A stretch of DNA of 64,000 nucleotides from UBA11090 sp035560555 (GTDB lineage: Bacteria > Spirochaetota > Spirochaetia > Treponematales > Rectinemataceae): NCBI GenBank assembly GCA_035560555.1, contig DATMZF010000069.1, positions 1 through 64,000 on the forward strand, written 5' to 3'. Below the pieces are notes generated by a model that ran no database searches, was not told the origin of the DNA, and saw only the letters and a list, made by a program, of their open reading frames with translations. A program made the translations under genes and the position numbers. Of the stretch, positions 7,648-16,053 are shown in pieces. Within the stretch, counting starts at the first letter, position 1. Each line of letters starts with the position of its first letter.

Positions 7648-8955
7648 TTATTTACGCGAGGCGAGCCAGATGTCCGTTGCTGCTTGAATGCTCTCCGCGA
7701 CCTGCGCGGGCGTTTTCGTGCCGAGGCCGATCTGCTGGAGCCCCAGATTGAGCGGGGTGTAGATGCTCGTGTCCATGGCGCCGTCGAGCACGTAGCTGGT
7801 CTTTCCGATGGAGGCATAGTACTGCGACATTTTCGTGGTAAAGGGCTCGAGCTTGTCGCTCTTCACGTCTTTGCGGGAGGTGATGTATTTGCCCAGCTCG
7901 AGATACTGGCGCTGCACATCCTGCGAATACAGATACTTGAGAAGCTTGACTGCCGCCTTTTCCTTCGCGGAACCGGCGGGGATAGCCGAGGAAATTCCGT
8001 AGCCGCAGCCGAGGATGGCGGAGACGACGCCGGGATTTTTCTCGCCGGGGATGGCGGGGAAGTTGAAATATTCAAAGTCCGACTTTTGTTTTTTGGGGTC
8101 GATGAGGGCGATGCCCGAAGCCTTGTCGGTGATGAAGGCGTTCTGGCGCCAATCGCCATCGATGAAGAACGCGGCTTTCCCCGCGGCGAACAACGCCGGA
8201 GCCTCTCCGTAGGAAATCTGGATGGTGTCGCGGCTGAGGACGCCGTCCTTGTACATCGTTTCGACGAACTCCAGGGTTTTGACGAATTCTTTATCGGTGA
8301 ACTTGGCTTTCCCGGCCAGCGCCTTGTCGATCCATTCGTCCCCGACCATGCGGCCTACGATGGTGGAGTAGAGGCAGGACTGCATGACCCAATCGTCCTT
8401 GTTGGCCATGAGCAGGGGGCGAATCCCCTTGGCCTTGAGCTTGGGCAGCATGGCCTTCATTTCCTGGTAGGTTGTGGGGACCTTTAAGCCCAGGTCGGCG
8501 AGGAGCTTGGTGTTGGTGTACATCACCGTGGAATAGCAGACGCTCTGCGGCAGTTCTGCCAGGTATTTGCCCTTCTGTCCGGAGGGATCCACGACGGAGG
8601 ACATGAAACTGGAGAGATACTCCTTTCCGAGAAGCGGCGCCAGATCCTTGACCAGCTTCTGTTCGTGGAGAATGGTGGATCTTCCGGATGGATACATGTA
8701 CATGACGTCGGGGACTGTGCCCGCGGCGACATAGGCGGCCAGTTTCTGGTGGAATGGCTCGTTGGACAGCTCTTCTTTCACTATCGTGATGTCGGGGTTG
8801 TCGTCCATGAACTTCTGCCAGATCGCCTGATCCTCAGCATAGCCCGGCGCCGTGGCGTCGATGTAGTTGAGAACGAAAAGATTCGTCTTCTGGGCGAAGG
8901 CGCCCATAGAGAAGATGACCGAAAACAAGACAGCGAAACACATCGCTTTTCGCAT
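7648..8955 (-). CDS. Extracellular sugar-binding protein of ABC transporter (family 1)
   Basis: This 435-residue protein begins with a signal peptide (MRKAMCFAVLF to GAFAQ). It has the family 1 solute-binding features: a short N-terminal beta strand, the central AAGKAAFFIDGDWRQNAF segment and C-terminal helices. It should capture a mono- or oligosaccharide in the periplasm and deliver it to the two permeases downstream. The ATG at 8955 is preceded by GGAGG. There is no lipobox cysteine, so it is probably soluble. A ROK-family regulator is directly upstream on the same strand. Confidence 0.93.
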   Translation of the reverse strand: MRKAMCFAVLFSVIFSMGAFAQKTNLFVLNYIDATAPGYAEDQAIWQKFMDDNPDITIVKEELSNEPFHQKLAAYVAAGTVPDVMYMYPSGRSTILHEQKLVKDLAPLLGKEYLSSFMSSVVDPSGQKGKYLAELPQSVCYSTVMYTNTKLLADLGLKVPTTYQEMKAMLPKLKAKGIRPLLMANKDDWVMQSCLYSTIVGRMVGDEWIDKALAGKAKFTDKEFVKTLEFVETMYKDGVLSRDTIQISYGEAPALFAAGKAAFFIDGDWRQNAFITDKASGIALIDPKKQKSDFEYFNFPAIPGEKNPGVVSAILGCGYGISSAIPAGSAKEKAAVKLLKYLYSQDVQRQYLELGKYITSRKDVKSDKLEPFTTKMSQYYASIGKTSYVLDGAMDTSIYTPLNLGLQQIGLGTKTPAQVAESIQAATDIWLASRK

Positions 8956-8979
8956 TCCAAGGCCTCCATCTCGAGATTA

Positions 8980-8994
8980 ATTCCCTACGGGAAT
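8980..8994 (-). promoter_or_regulatory. Palindrome in the solute-binding-protein promoter region
   Basis: ATTCCC and GGGAAT flank a 3-bp centre in the 67-bp gap between the ROK gene and the binding-protein gene. On the minus strand it directly follows a TATATA that could serve as a -10. It may be an operator or a 5' hairpin. It does not resemble the TTAGTT/AACTAA sites upstream of the ROK gene. Confidence 0.4.
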
Positions 8995-9022
8995 ATATAG
9001 GATCCCAATGAGCGGGAACGAT

Positions 9023-10135
9023 TCAGCTGGTCTCCCGACTGACCGGAAATTTGTTCAGGGAAAAAAGGTTGTGTATGAGCATGCCGGCCGCCCCGAACGC
9101 GACCGCCTGCGAGCCGAGCGAGGAGTACTGTATTTGTATCTGCCGCTTGACCGGATACATCCAGTTCTTTTCGATCGCCTTTTCGAGGATATGACAGAAG
9201 TCGACGCCGCAGCTTTCTATATCGCCGCCGATGAATATCCGGCTGAAATCCAGGGTGTTGACGAGCATCGCCATGTTTCTGGCGAGCTCGGAAGCGAAGC
9301 GCTCGAACACGGAAGCGTCCTTCAGAATATTGCTCAGATCTTCCTTTGAAAGCGCGACCTGTATGCCGTTGTCCTCCACGCATAGGACGCTGCGGAATTC
9401 TCCCGCGAAGGAATTGCTGCCATAGTGGACTTTTCCGTTCATGACGATTCCGAAACCCACGCCGACGCCGCCGTACTCCGCATGGGGAACGACGGCCTGC
9501 TTGAACTCGACGAGGGCGAACAGAATGTTCTTGAGTTCGGTGTTTTTATGGAAGGCCAGTTCCCCCCAGGCGCAGCAGTTGGCGTTATTCTCGATAAAGA
9601 AGGGGACATCCAGTTTGCGCGAGAGCTCTTCGACGACATTGAAGGGTTCGGATATCCGCAGGGGCACGGAGAAAATGATTGTCCCGTCTTTAGGGTTTAT
9701 AAGGCCCCCGGCTCCCACCCCGACGCCAAGAAGGCGTCCCGGATACTTGCTTAGCCTGCTGCGGAATTCCCAGTATATAAGCTGTACGCTCAAGGCCAGG
9801 TTGTCCTTCGTGATGGACTCGTCTTCTTCCTTCATTTCCAGGATGTCGCCTGCCAGGTTGACCGCCACGACCGAATAATGTCCGCTCTGTATGGCGATCC
9901 CGATGATGTATCCGTAGTCCTTGTTGATCGCGAGCGGAATGGGCTTCCTGCCGCCGTTCTTGCCGGGCTGCCCTTCGGAGCGTTCAATGATGAGCCCCTG
10001 ATCGATCATGCTGTTCACCTCGACGGTGACGGTCGACTTATCGAAACCGAGACGGCTCGCTATTTCGGCGCGGCTTATGTTGGGGGACTGCCATAGCGTA
10101 CGGACGATTCGCGTTGCGTTCTTTATCGTGGCCAT
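9023..10135 (-). CDS. ROK-family transcriptional regulator (NagC/XylR type)
   Basis: This 370-residue protein has an N-terminal winged helix (ISRAEIASRLGFDKSTVTVEVNSM) followed by a ROK sugar-sensing domain. The ROK parts include GVGVGAGGLI, ENNANCCAWGE and YGGVGVGFGIVMNGKVHYG. The family's usual CxCGxxGCxE zinc motif is missing; that place reads SVLCVEDNGIQ. It is therefore an atypical, probably zinc-free member. It precedes the sugar transporter genes on the same strand and very likely controls them and the divergent glycosyltransferase-like gene. A palindrome 27 bp upstream of its start fits autoregulation. Confidence 0.9.
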   Translation of the reverse strand: MATIKNATRIVRTLWQSPNISRAEIASRLGFDKSTVTVEVNSMIDQGLIIERSEGQPGKNGGRKPIPLAINKDYGYIIGIAIQSGHYSVVAVNLAGDILEMKEEDESITKDNLALSVQLIYWEFRSRLSKYPGRLLGVGVGAGGLINPKDGTIIFSVPLRISEPFNVVEELSRKLDVPFFIENNANCCAWGELAFHKNTELKNILFALVEFKQAVVPHAEYGGVGVGFGIVMNGKVHYGSNSFAGEFRSVLCVEDNGIQVALSKEDLSNILKDASVFERFASELARNMAMLVNTLDFSRIFIGGDIESCGVDFCHILEKAIEKNWMYPVKRQIQIQYSSLGSQAVAFGAAGMLIHNLFSLNKFPVSRETS

Positions 10136-10161
10136 ATGGCTCCTCGCTTGGGCGCGTTTTC

Positions 10162-10184
10162 ATTAATTGAAAATATCAACTAAT
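10162..10184. promoter_or_regulatory. Candidate ROK operator, proximal site
   Basis: TTAATT and AACTAA are separated by 9 bp (extended arms ATTAATT and AACTAAT, 6 of 7 matching). The site lies just upstream of the ROK gene start. It matches the second site at 10417-10438, supporting a common regulator. Confidence 0.55.
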
Positions 10185-10293
10185 AACCCTATTTACCATG
10201 GATACTGCCAGCTGTCAAGGAAATAATTGCTATTCCATACAATCTCCAGGGAGGTGGCCCGGGAATACGGAGCGGAGCGCCCTGCGATGAATG

Positions 10294-10334
10294 AATATGT
10301 ATATATTATTATTTAATAACAATATATACATATT
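10294..10334. repeat. AT-rich perfect 14-bp inverted repeat
   Basis: The arms 10294-10307 and 10321-10334 match perfectly around a 13-bp AT-only centre with one C. Four further T residues follow. In a GC-rich genome this 41-bp nearly pure AT island is striking. It lies between the two candidate ROK sites in the divergent regulatory region. It could be a cruciform, a weak terminator or a binding site for a second regulator. Confidence 0.6.
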
Positions 10335-10384
10335 TTTTGATAATCGTTTTTAACGGTCTATGCGATAAGAATAAGGGCGTAGGC

Positions 10385-10438
10385 TTGACAGAGGCAGAAA
10401 AGGATGCGATCTATTAGTTAGTTCATAAATCAACTAAC
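10385..10438 (+). promoter_or_regulatory. Promoter with overlapping candidate ROK operator
   Basis: TTGACA lies at 10385-10390, with a weak -10 around 10408-10416. The palindrome GTTAGTT (10417-10423) and AACTAAC (10432-10438), with an 8-bp spacer, covers the predicted start site. Repressor binding there should block transcription of the gene starting at 10461. It shares its half-site with the proximal site at 10162. Confidence 0.55.
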
Positions 10439-10460
10439 ATATATATGTAGGGGAGAGAAA

Positions 10461-11594
10461 ATGGCAGATTGCATGATCATACCGACCTATTGGTCCACAC
10501 CGGGCATCTCTTCCTGGAAAGTATTCGACCACCCCGTGCCGATAGCGGAGGAAGGAACGCTGGAGCGGACCCTGGACAATCTGGAGAAGCTTGGTTATCC
10601 CGATGCCGTCATTCTCTTCCCTTCGCCGGCCAATGCCGCGATCGAAGCAAGGGTGAAAGGGATCGCCGCGGGACGGTCGCTGGATATCCGCGTGTTTTCC
10701 GAAGCCGACCTCGTGGCGATCCGCGCTATGCTGGAGCTTCGGGGCTTCCCCGCCGAACTGCTGCGGGCTGTTGACCTGAACAGCTACGGAGGCGTGCGCA
10801 ACATGGGCCTGCTGTACGCGGCCTTCCATGGATTCGAGAATATCGTGATGATAGACGACGATGAGTGCGTCGATGAGGGATACCGATCGGCGGCGCTCCG
10901 CTATATGGGAGAACGCGTCGACGGCCGCGAGGTTCTCGGAAAGACCGGATGCGTCGTCGACGAGGAAGGCAGGAAGCTCTACGATGGCCAGGCATCCTTC
11001 ACTCTGGAAAATTGGCCTAAGGATGAGCTTTTCAACGAGCTTGCAAGGAAATCGCTCGAAACGGAAAGCCGCCTGTCGGAATGCAGTGTGGCATTCGGCG
11101 GAAACATGGTCCTGAACAAGGGGATGTTCACGCGGGTCCCCTTCGATCCCTATGGGACCCGCGGCGAAGACGACGATTATGTCCTGAACGCGCGATACTG
11201 CGGATTTCCGTTTTTCTTCGATCAGGATCTTCTTCTTCTGCATTTGCCGCCGAAACGAAAAGGAGAGTATTGGGCGCGTCAGCGTCAGGATATCTTCCGC
11301 TTCAAGTATATCCGCGAAAAAGCCCGTCTCTTCGGGTTCGACCCGAAATCCCTGGGCATCTTCCTGGAGTACTTTACGCAGGACGATCTGGAATACAAGG
11401 CAGTCTCTTCCAGCGTTTCCGGCGCGCTGCAGTTTGTCGACAGCGACCGCGACGAGTTCAGGGAATTCCTCAACAATGCCGTGCTCGCCGAAACGCCTCC
11501 GGCGCCGCAATTGCGCGCGCGAGCCGAGACCTTTCTGCGCTTCATGGAAGCGTGGCGAAAAATCGTGCCGGGAATCGTGGGCCAGGCTTATTGA
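10461..11594 (+). CDS. Glycosyltransferase-like protein, GT-A fold
   Basis: This 377-residue cytoplasmic protein has no signal or membrane segment. It looks like a nucleotide-sugar-dependent GT-A enzyme. An acidic DxD-type motif, MIDDDECVD, lies near residue 130 after a run of alternating hydrophobic strands, and a second acidic cluster, RGEDDDYVLNARYCG, lies near residue 234 where GT-A enzymes have the catalytic base. The N-terminus starts directly with a strand. GGGGAG precedes the ATG. It is divergent from the ROK regulator with a palindromic operator over its promoter, so it probably belongs to the same carbohydrate regulon. I do not recognise the acceptor. Confidence 0.6.
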   Translation: MADCMIIPTYWSTPGISSWKVFDHPVPIAEEGTLERTLDNLEKLGYPDAVILFPSPANAAIEARVKGIAAGRSLDIRVFSEADLVAIRAMLELRGFPAELLRAVDLNSYGGVRNMGLLYAAFHGFENIVMIDDDECVDEGYRSAALRYMGERVDGREVLGKTGCVVDEEGRKLYDGQASFTLENWPKDELFNELARKSLETESRLSECSVAFGGNMVLNKGMFTRVPFDPYGTRGEDDDYVLNARYCGFPFFFDQDLLLLHLPPKRKGEYWARQRQDIFRFKYIREKARLFGFDPKSLGIFLEYFTQDDLEYKAVSSSVSGALQFVDSDRDEFREFLNNAVLAETPPAPQLRARAETFLRFMEAWRKIVPGIVGQAY

Positions 11595-11637
11595 AACCGT
11601 ATTGTGCCGAAGCCCCTGTACCCGCTAGGATGGAGCC

Positions 11638-12591
11638 ATGCTAAACGCCCTCCAGAGTGTCTTTTCCGTCATCGCCATGATAGCCCTGGGCTTCTTTCTG
11701 GCGAAAAGGAAGTGGTTCGAAGGCAATTCCAGCGCCCTCATCTCGCGCCTCGTCGTGTCGGTGGCGCTGCCGGCCTACATGATCTCGAATCTCATGAGCA
11801 GCTACGACAAGGCGAAGCTGCTTTCCATGCTCCCCGGCCTTCCCATACCCTTTCTGGCGATGTTGGGAAGCTTTCTCATCGCGTCTGGTCTGGCAGTCGT
11901 TCTCAGGGTGCCGAGAGGACGGAGAGGCACCTTCGCCTCCATGTTCTCGCTCGCGAATGCCGTGTTCATCGGACTTCCCGTCAACCTGCTCCTTTTTGGT
12001 GACGAGGCGCTGCCCTTCGCTCTTCTCTATTACATAGCCAATACCACGGTGTTCTGGACGCTCGGCACCTACTGCATCGCAAGCGACGGCGCCATACGAT
12101 CGGGAAGGGCCAAGCCCTCCCTCGTCTCGACCGCCGGACTGAAGCGGATACTTTCGCCCCCGCTTCTGGGCTTTATCGCCGCGATCCTCATGATAATGGC
12201 GGGCATCTCGCTTCCGAAATCGATCATGGATCTCTGCAAGTATCTCGGCAACATGACGACGCCCTTGTCGATGCTTTTCGTCGGCATCGTCATCTCCCGG
12301 ATCGAGCTGAAGAAGATGAGGTTCGGGCTGGATATCGCCTTTGTGCTCGCGGGGCGTTTTCTCGTGACGCCCTTACTGATATTCCTGCTGATGCGCGGGC
12401 GCGACCTGCCTCTTCTCATGAAGCAGGTGTTCCTGATCACCTCGGCCATGCCCGCCATGACGCAGACGCCCATCCTGGCCGAAGCCTACGGCGCCGACGC
12501 GGAATACGCGGGGATCGGGACATCCCTCACGACAGTCCTGAGCATGATAACGATTCCCGTCTACATGGGCTTTGTGGGAAGGCTGTTCTAG
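11638..12591 (+). CDS. AEC-family (auxin efflux carrier-like) permease
   Basis: This 317-residue integral membrane protein has about ten hydrophobic segments in two halves. The N-terminal half includes ISNLMSSY and SLANAVFIGLPVNLLLFG; the C-terminal half includes PLSMLFVGI, LITSAMPAMTQTPILAEAYGADAEYAG and ends VYMGFVGRLF. The family carries malonate, other organic anions or amino acids across the inner membrane, but the substrate cannot be inferred. It starts 43 bp after the glycosyltransferase-like gene with a GGAG site and is probably cotranscribed with it. Confidence 0.88.
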   Translation: MLNALQSVFSVIAMIALGFFLAKRKWFEGNSSALISRLVVSVALPAYMISNLMSSYDKAKLLSMLPGLPIPFLAMLGSFLIASGLAVVLRVPRGRRGTFASMFSLANAVFIGLPVNLLLFGDEALPFALLYYIANTTVFWTLGTYCIASDGAIRSGRAKPSLVSTAGLKRILSPPLLGFIAAILMIMAGISLPKSIMDLCKYLGNMTTPLSMLFVGIVISRIELKKMRFGLDIAFVLAGRFLVTPLLIFLLMRGRDLPLLMKQVFLITSAMPAMTQTPILAEAYGADAEYAGIGTSLTTVLSMITIPVYMGFVGRLF

Positions 12592-12597
12592 CGGCGC

Positions 12598-12675
12598 GGC
12601 TCTGGTCAACGCGGCTCTTGGTGGCGCGGCGCGACGGGAAGCGTGGCTCTGGTCAGCGCGGCTCGACGGGAAGCG
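12598..12675. repeat. GC-rich tandem micro-repeats between convergent genes
   Basis: A block close to GGCTCTGGTCAACGCGGCTC occurs around 12598 and, with one change, at 12645-12664. CGACGGGAAGCG occurs at 12632-12643 and again at 12664-12675. The copies interleave and look like duplication by slippage in the gap between the AEC gene and the convergent propeller gene. Confidence 0.65.
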
Positions 12676-12743
12676 CCATCCCTGAGCCGCATCGCCAGAA
12701 TGCGTCGCTACATGGGGCGCCCGCCATACTGCCCTTCGTCGTG

Positions 12744-13865
12744 CTATTGACGGCATGCCGCCGCGGCATGACCGACGATTCTTCCGATGCGTTCCACGCC
12801 ATCCTTGATCCTCCAGCCGTCGCGCGCGTTGAAGTAGAGGTACCAGGAGCCGTCGCCACGGTTGTACCGGCAGTCGCACGCGTAGACATGGGAACTCGTC
12901 CAGCCGGGGGCGGGGGCGAGAAGCGGCTCGGGGCGGGCTGGCCGCCACGCGATGCCGTCCGCGGAGCGCAGAATGAATATAGCCGAGCGGGAGTTGCCGA
13001 CCGCGTCGCGGTAGATTTTATTCTGGAGCCCGACCCAGCCATCGTCGAGGGCGATGACTTTCATAGAGCCGGCGCCGAGAAGGCTGTGACCGGCCCTAGA
13101 CGCGAGCTCAGACGCGGCGCTAGGCGCGAGCCCGAACGTGGCTGAATCCGGCATCCGGTCGGCGGCAGGATCGGCGATGGGCGCGTTTTCGGGGGTGAAG
13201 GGACCATCCGGGGCGGATCTGCGGGCGAGGGCTAGATGCTTGGGTTCGCAGAAACCGCAGTCGGGTATCCAGACGAGCGAGGCCGAATAGTAGAGCCTCC
13301 ACCTCGGACCGCCGGTGAGGCCCGAGCCCAAGTCCGTACTCGACCCCGGGCCCAAAACTGAGCTCGAGCAGGGACTTCCGCCGCCCGCGGGCTCCGGTTC
13401 GGCGACCAGGCATGGATTGGAGACGGATTCGCCCCGCGCGTCGTCGCGCGTCCAGGCGAGTTCGGGCCGCAGAATGGTTTTCCTCGGCGACCAGTTCCAA
13501 AGATCGGCGCCGCGCGATAGTCCGATCGTCGAATGCCACCTCACCTTCACGGGAAGAGCCGTGAGGGCCAGGGCTATGGGCGGGTATGCTTCGTAGAAAA
13601 GAAAGTAGTCTTCGCCGATTTTTCGAACAAAGGGCCTCATCGCGTTCCTGATCGCAAGGCCTCGGTCGCGCCAGGCCAGCCCATCGAGAGACGAGTAGCG
13701 GTGGATTCCCCAGGCGGAATGAGCGAAGAGTTCCCAGGTCCCATCGGGTGTTTCTTCCGGAAAAAGGAAGCTCGGGTCCGCGATGATGGGCGAGAAGCGC
13801 GGCGGTTCGATAAGGGGGCCTTCAATGCTTCCCCATCTGATCGCCAGAAAATCGGCGATGGTCAT
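12744..13865 (-). CDS. GH43/GH32-like beta-propeller glycosidase (putative)
   Basis: This is a 373-residue protein without a signal peptide. Repeated blade-like strands (ADPSFLFPEE, WELFAHSAWGIHRYSSLDGLAW, YFLFYEAYPP, WRLYYSAS, GWVGLQNKIYRD, WYLYFNARDGW) resemble the five-bladed glycoside hydrolases of the GH43/32/68/117 type. The early ADPSF may hold the catalytic Asp. A Gly/Ser/Pro-rich insertion (about residues 165-195) and an Ala/Ser-rich stretch near 245 look like low-complexity expansions. Neither the GTG at 13880 nor the ATG at 13865 has a ribosome-binding site. TATACT ends 7 bp before the ATG, so a leaderless message is possible. It is downstream of and convergent with the sugar locus. 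Confidence 0.6.
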   Translation of the reverse strand: MTIADFLAIRWGSIEGPLIEPPRFSPIIADPSFLFPEETPDGTWELFAHSAWGIHRYSSLDGLAWRDRGLAIRNAMRPFVRKIGEDYFLFYEAYPPIALALTALPVKVRWHSTIGLSRGADLWNWSPRKTILRPELAWTRDDARGESVSNPCLVAEPEPAGGGSPCSSSVLGPGSSTDLGSGLTGGPRWRLYYSASLVWIPDCGFCEPKHLALARRSAPDGPFTPENAPIADPAADRMPDSATFGLAPSAASELASRAGHSLLGAGSMKVIALDDGWVGLQNKIYRDAVGNSRSAIFILRSADGIAWRPARPEPLLAPAPGWTSSHVYACDCRYNRGDGSWYLYFNARDGWRIKDGVERIGRIVGHAAAACRQ

Positions 13866-13914
13866 GTTCGCAGTATACACATAACTCAGCGCGAACGCAG
13901 CGTTCTCCCTTACT

Positions 13915-16053
13915 TCACCAGGCTATAACCGCCATTCCTCCGAAACAGCCCATCGAAATCCCCTCGATATTCTTGCCCGATAGGCCCTGTACCAAGGTCC
14001 ATTTTTGCGCGCCATGGAGGCCACTAATCCCATCGCCTAAGGCGTTGAAGGAATTATCGCCCAGCGTATAGAGCTTTCCGTTCGCTCCGCGGCCTAAAAT
14101 CGTCGCTTCCATGCCATCCACTTCCAGGATAGTCGTTCCGTCGGGCGAAGATATCTGGGTAATCCAGCCGCTGTTCCCACCCCACTTCCACACCGTTCCG
14201 TCGCTCGCCACGGCATAGCCGTATTCGCCAAGAATCGCTATGTCGGTGAAGTCGCGGCTGGCTGAAAGCGGGATTTTTGTAGGAATCAGATATGACGCTG
14301 TCGCGGTGTCGCTGATCAGGCGATGAGAATTGTATCCCCAGCCATACACCGCCCCGTCCGATGTTACGCCGAAGGATGAATGGCCGCCTGTCTCAATGTC
14401 TGCGAAGGCGACGCCAGCGGGAGCAGTCACCTTAACCGAGGTCAATCTACTCACGAGCGTCCCGTCGCCCAGCTCTCCCTTTTCATTGGAACCCCAGCTA
14501 TAGGCGGTGCCGTCTTTTCCCAGGGCGAGGGAGTGGTACCAGCCCGCTGAAATATCGATAATATCATTTCCCTTGAGTCCCTTTACGGCTCCCTCGACGT
14601 ACACCGCGCTTGCCCTATTTATGGTGTCGCCACAGCCAAGCTGCCCAAACTCATTTCTACCCCAAGCGAATAGCCCATAGGCTTCCGTCTGCGCGAGCGA
14701 TTGCCACCAGCCGGCGGCGATAGCGGTCACGGTTAATTCTGGAATAGGCCTGCCTGGATTCCATACCGTATATTGACCGCTGGAGTGCCCACACTGATAT
14801 CCATCATTCATGCCCCACGTCCAGAGTTCGCCATTGGCCGCAACCGCCATCGCGTGGTAGGCGCCGGCATCGACGAGAAGGGGTATGCCCCTGGAGAGGC
14901 CCTGGACTTGCACCGGCACGGGGGAATCGCCCCAGTCTCCTTCTCCTCGTTGTCCAAGTTGCGCCGCATAGCCCCACGCGACTACCGTGCCCTTGCCGAT
15001 ACCGGTATCCAACTGAACTACCTTGAGCGTCGCTGAACCATAATTCATGCCCTGCCGGCACGCCAAGGTTATGAAATGCGGGCCGGGGGAGAGGCCTGGG
15101 CCGATGTCCCGGACAAGATTCGAATCCAATCCTTCCGCGATAGATACTCCATCGCAATAGAAAAAATATTCATCGACGCCCGGGATCGCGGTGCCGGTTA
15201 CGGTGAATATGTTGCCTGTGTCGGAACTGGCGGTAGCGGTGAGGACGAGCGATACGTCGATCGGCTGGGGTATGTTCGCGACCACATTGATGTCCACATC
15301 TCCTTCGCCTATCGAGTTGATCTCATTGGGTTGGAGAGTCCATGTGCCATTGATCGTCTCGTCGGCGACGATGTGGACTATTTCCAGGTCGCTCCACACG
15401 AGCTTTCCTTCCCCGAAGCTGTCTTGGATGACTATCTCGAGGGCAATGGGGCCCCCGGGTATGCCCGCGAGCGTCCCCGAGGCCGAGGTCTCCGCCATCG
15501 TGATGGGCAGGTTCATCTCCCTCGAGGGCGAAAGCAAGTCCGAATAGCTCACGTATGCGTGGATGTCCGGCTCCCTGATCGAGGCGGCTGGCCACTCAAT
15601 GTGGATAGCGAGCGAGCCTGTGCCGCCTGCGCCGTCACAGACAATTCCCGCGTAGGTGATGGAACCTTTCTCCACGAGTACGGTTGTGCCGCCGTTGACG
15701 ATGTTGGTTCCATCGTCGTTTTTCCCCGCCGCGGTTATCGTCCAGCTTCCCGCCACGAGCCCGTCCTGCCTCACGCTTGTCGTGCTGTCGTCCTCGATTG
15801 TCGTGGAGAAGGACTCATCTTCAGGCCCATCGCCGGAAATCACCCAGGATGCGATTTTTAGCGGGACCTCAATAATCCCCTTCGCGTTGTCATGTGTCGC
15901 GCCAGCGATCTCTTCGAGATCGGATTCGATGTTGAGGACGATCGATCCCCCATTGCCGAACAGACCGTTCGGGCAGGAGGAGAGCGTCAGAATAATGAGG
16001 GTGATGCCTGCCAGCCTTGTTACAAACCACGTTTTTCGATCGTTGTTTTTCAT
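13915..16053 (-). CDS. RCC1-repeat beta-propeller lipoprotein (degenerate blades)
   Basis: This 712-residue lipoprotein has lipobox LSSC with Cys27. The N-terminal half holds beta-sandwich-like segments, including SWTITAAGKNDDGTNIV, shared with the upstream paralogue. The C-terminal half is a seven-unit RCC1-like propeller whose units read AWGYAAQLG, TWGMNDGYQCG, AWGRNEFGQLGCG, SWGSNEKGELGDG, GWGYNSHRLIS, KWGGNSG and TLGDNSFNALGDG. Several have lost the Gly/Gln consensus. Its ATG overlaps the stop of the upstream gene as ATGA with a GGAGGA site, indicating translational coupling. It probably sits on a membrane surface and binds a ligand; no function is known. Confidence 0.85.
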   Translation of the reverse strand: MKNNDRKTWFVTRLAGITLIILTLSSCPNGLFGNGGSIVLNIESDLEEIAGATHDNAKGIIEVPLKIASWVISGDGPEDESFSTTIEDDSTTSVRQDGLVAGSWTITAAGKNDDGTNIVNGGTTVLVEKGSITYAGIVCDGAGGTGSLAIHIEWPAASIREPDIHAYVSYSDLLSPSREMNLPITMAETSASGTLAGIPGGPIALEIVIQDSFGEGKLVWSDLEIVHIVADETINGTWTLQPNEINSIGEGDVDINVVANIPQPIDVSLVLTATASSDTGNIFTVTGTAIPGVDEYFFYCDGVSIAEGLDSNLVRDIGPGLSPGPHFITLACRQGMNYGSATLKVVQLDTGIGKGTVVAWGYAAQLGQRGEGDWGDSPVPVQVQGLSRGIPLLVDAGAYHAMAVAANGELWTWGMNDGYQCGHSSGQYTVWNPGRPIPELTVTAIAAGWWQSLAQTEAYGLFAWGRNEFGQLGCGDTINRASAVYVEGAVKGLKGNDIIDISAGWYHSLALGKDGTAYSWGSNEKGELGDGTLVSRLTSVKVTAPAGVAFADIETGGHSSFGVTSDGAVYGWGYNSHRLISDTATASYLIPTKIPLSASRDFTDIAILGEYGYAVASDGTVWKWGGNSGWITQISSPDGTTILEVDGMEATILGRGANGKLYTLGDNSFNALGDGISGLHGAQKWTLVQGLSGKNIEGISMGCFGGMAVIAW

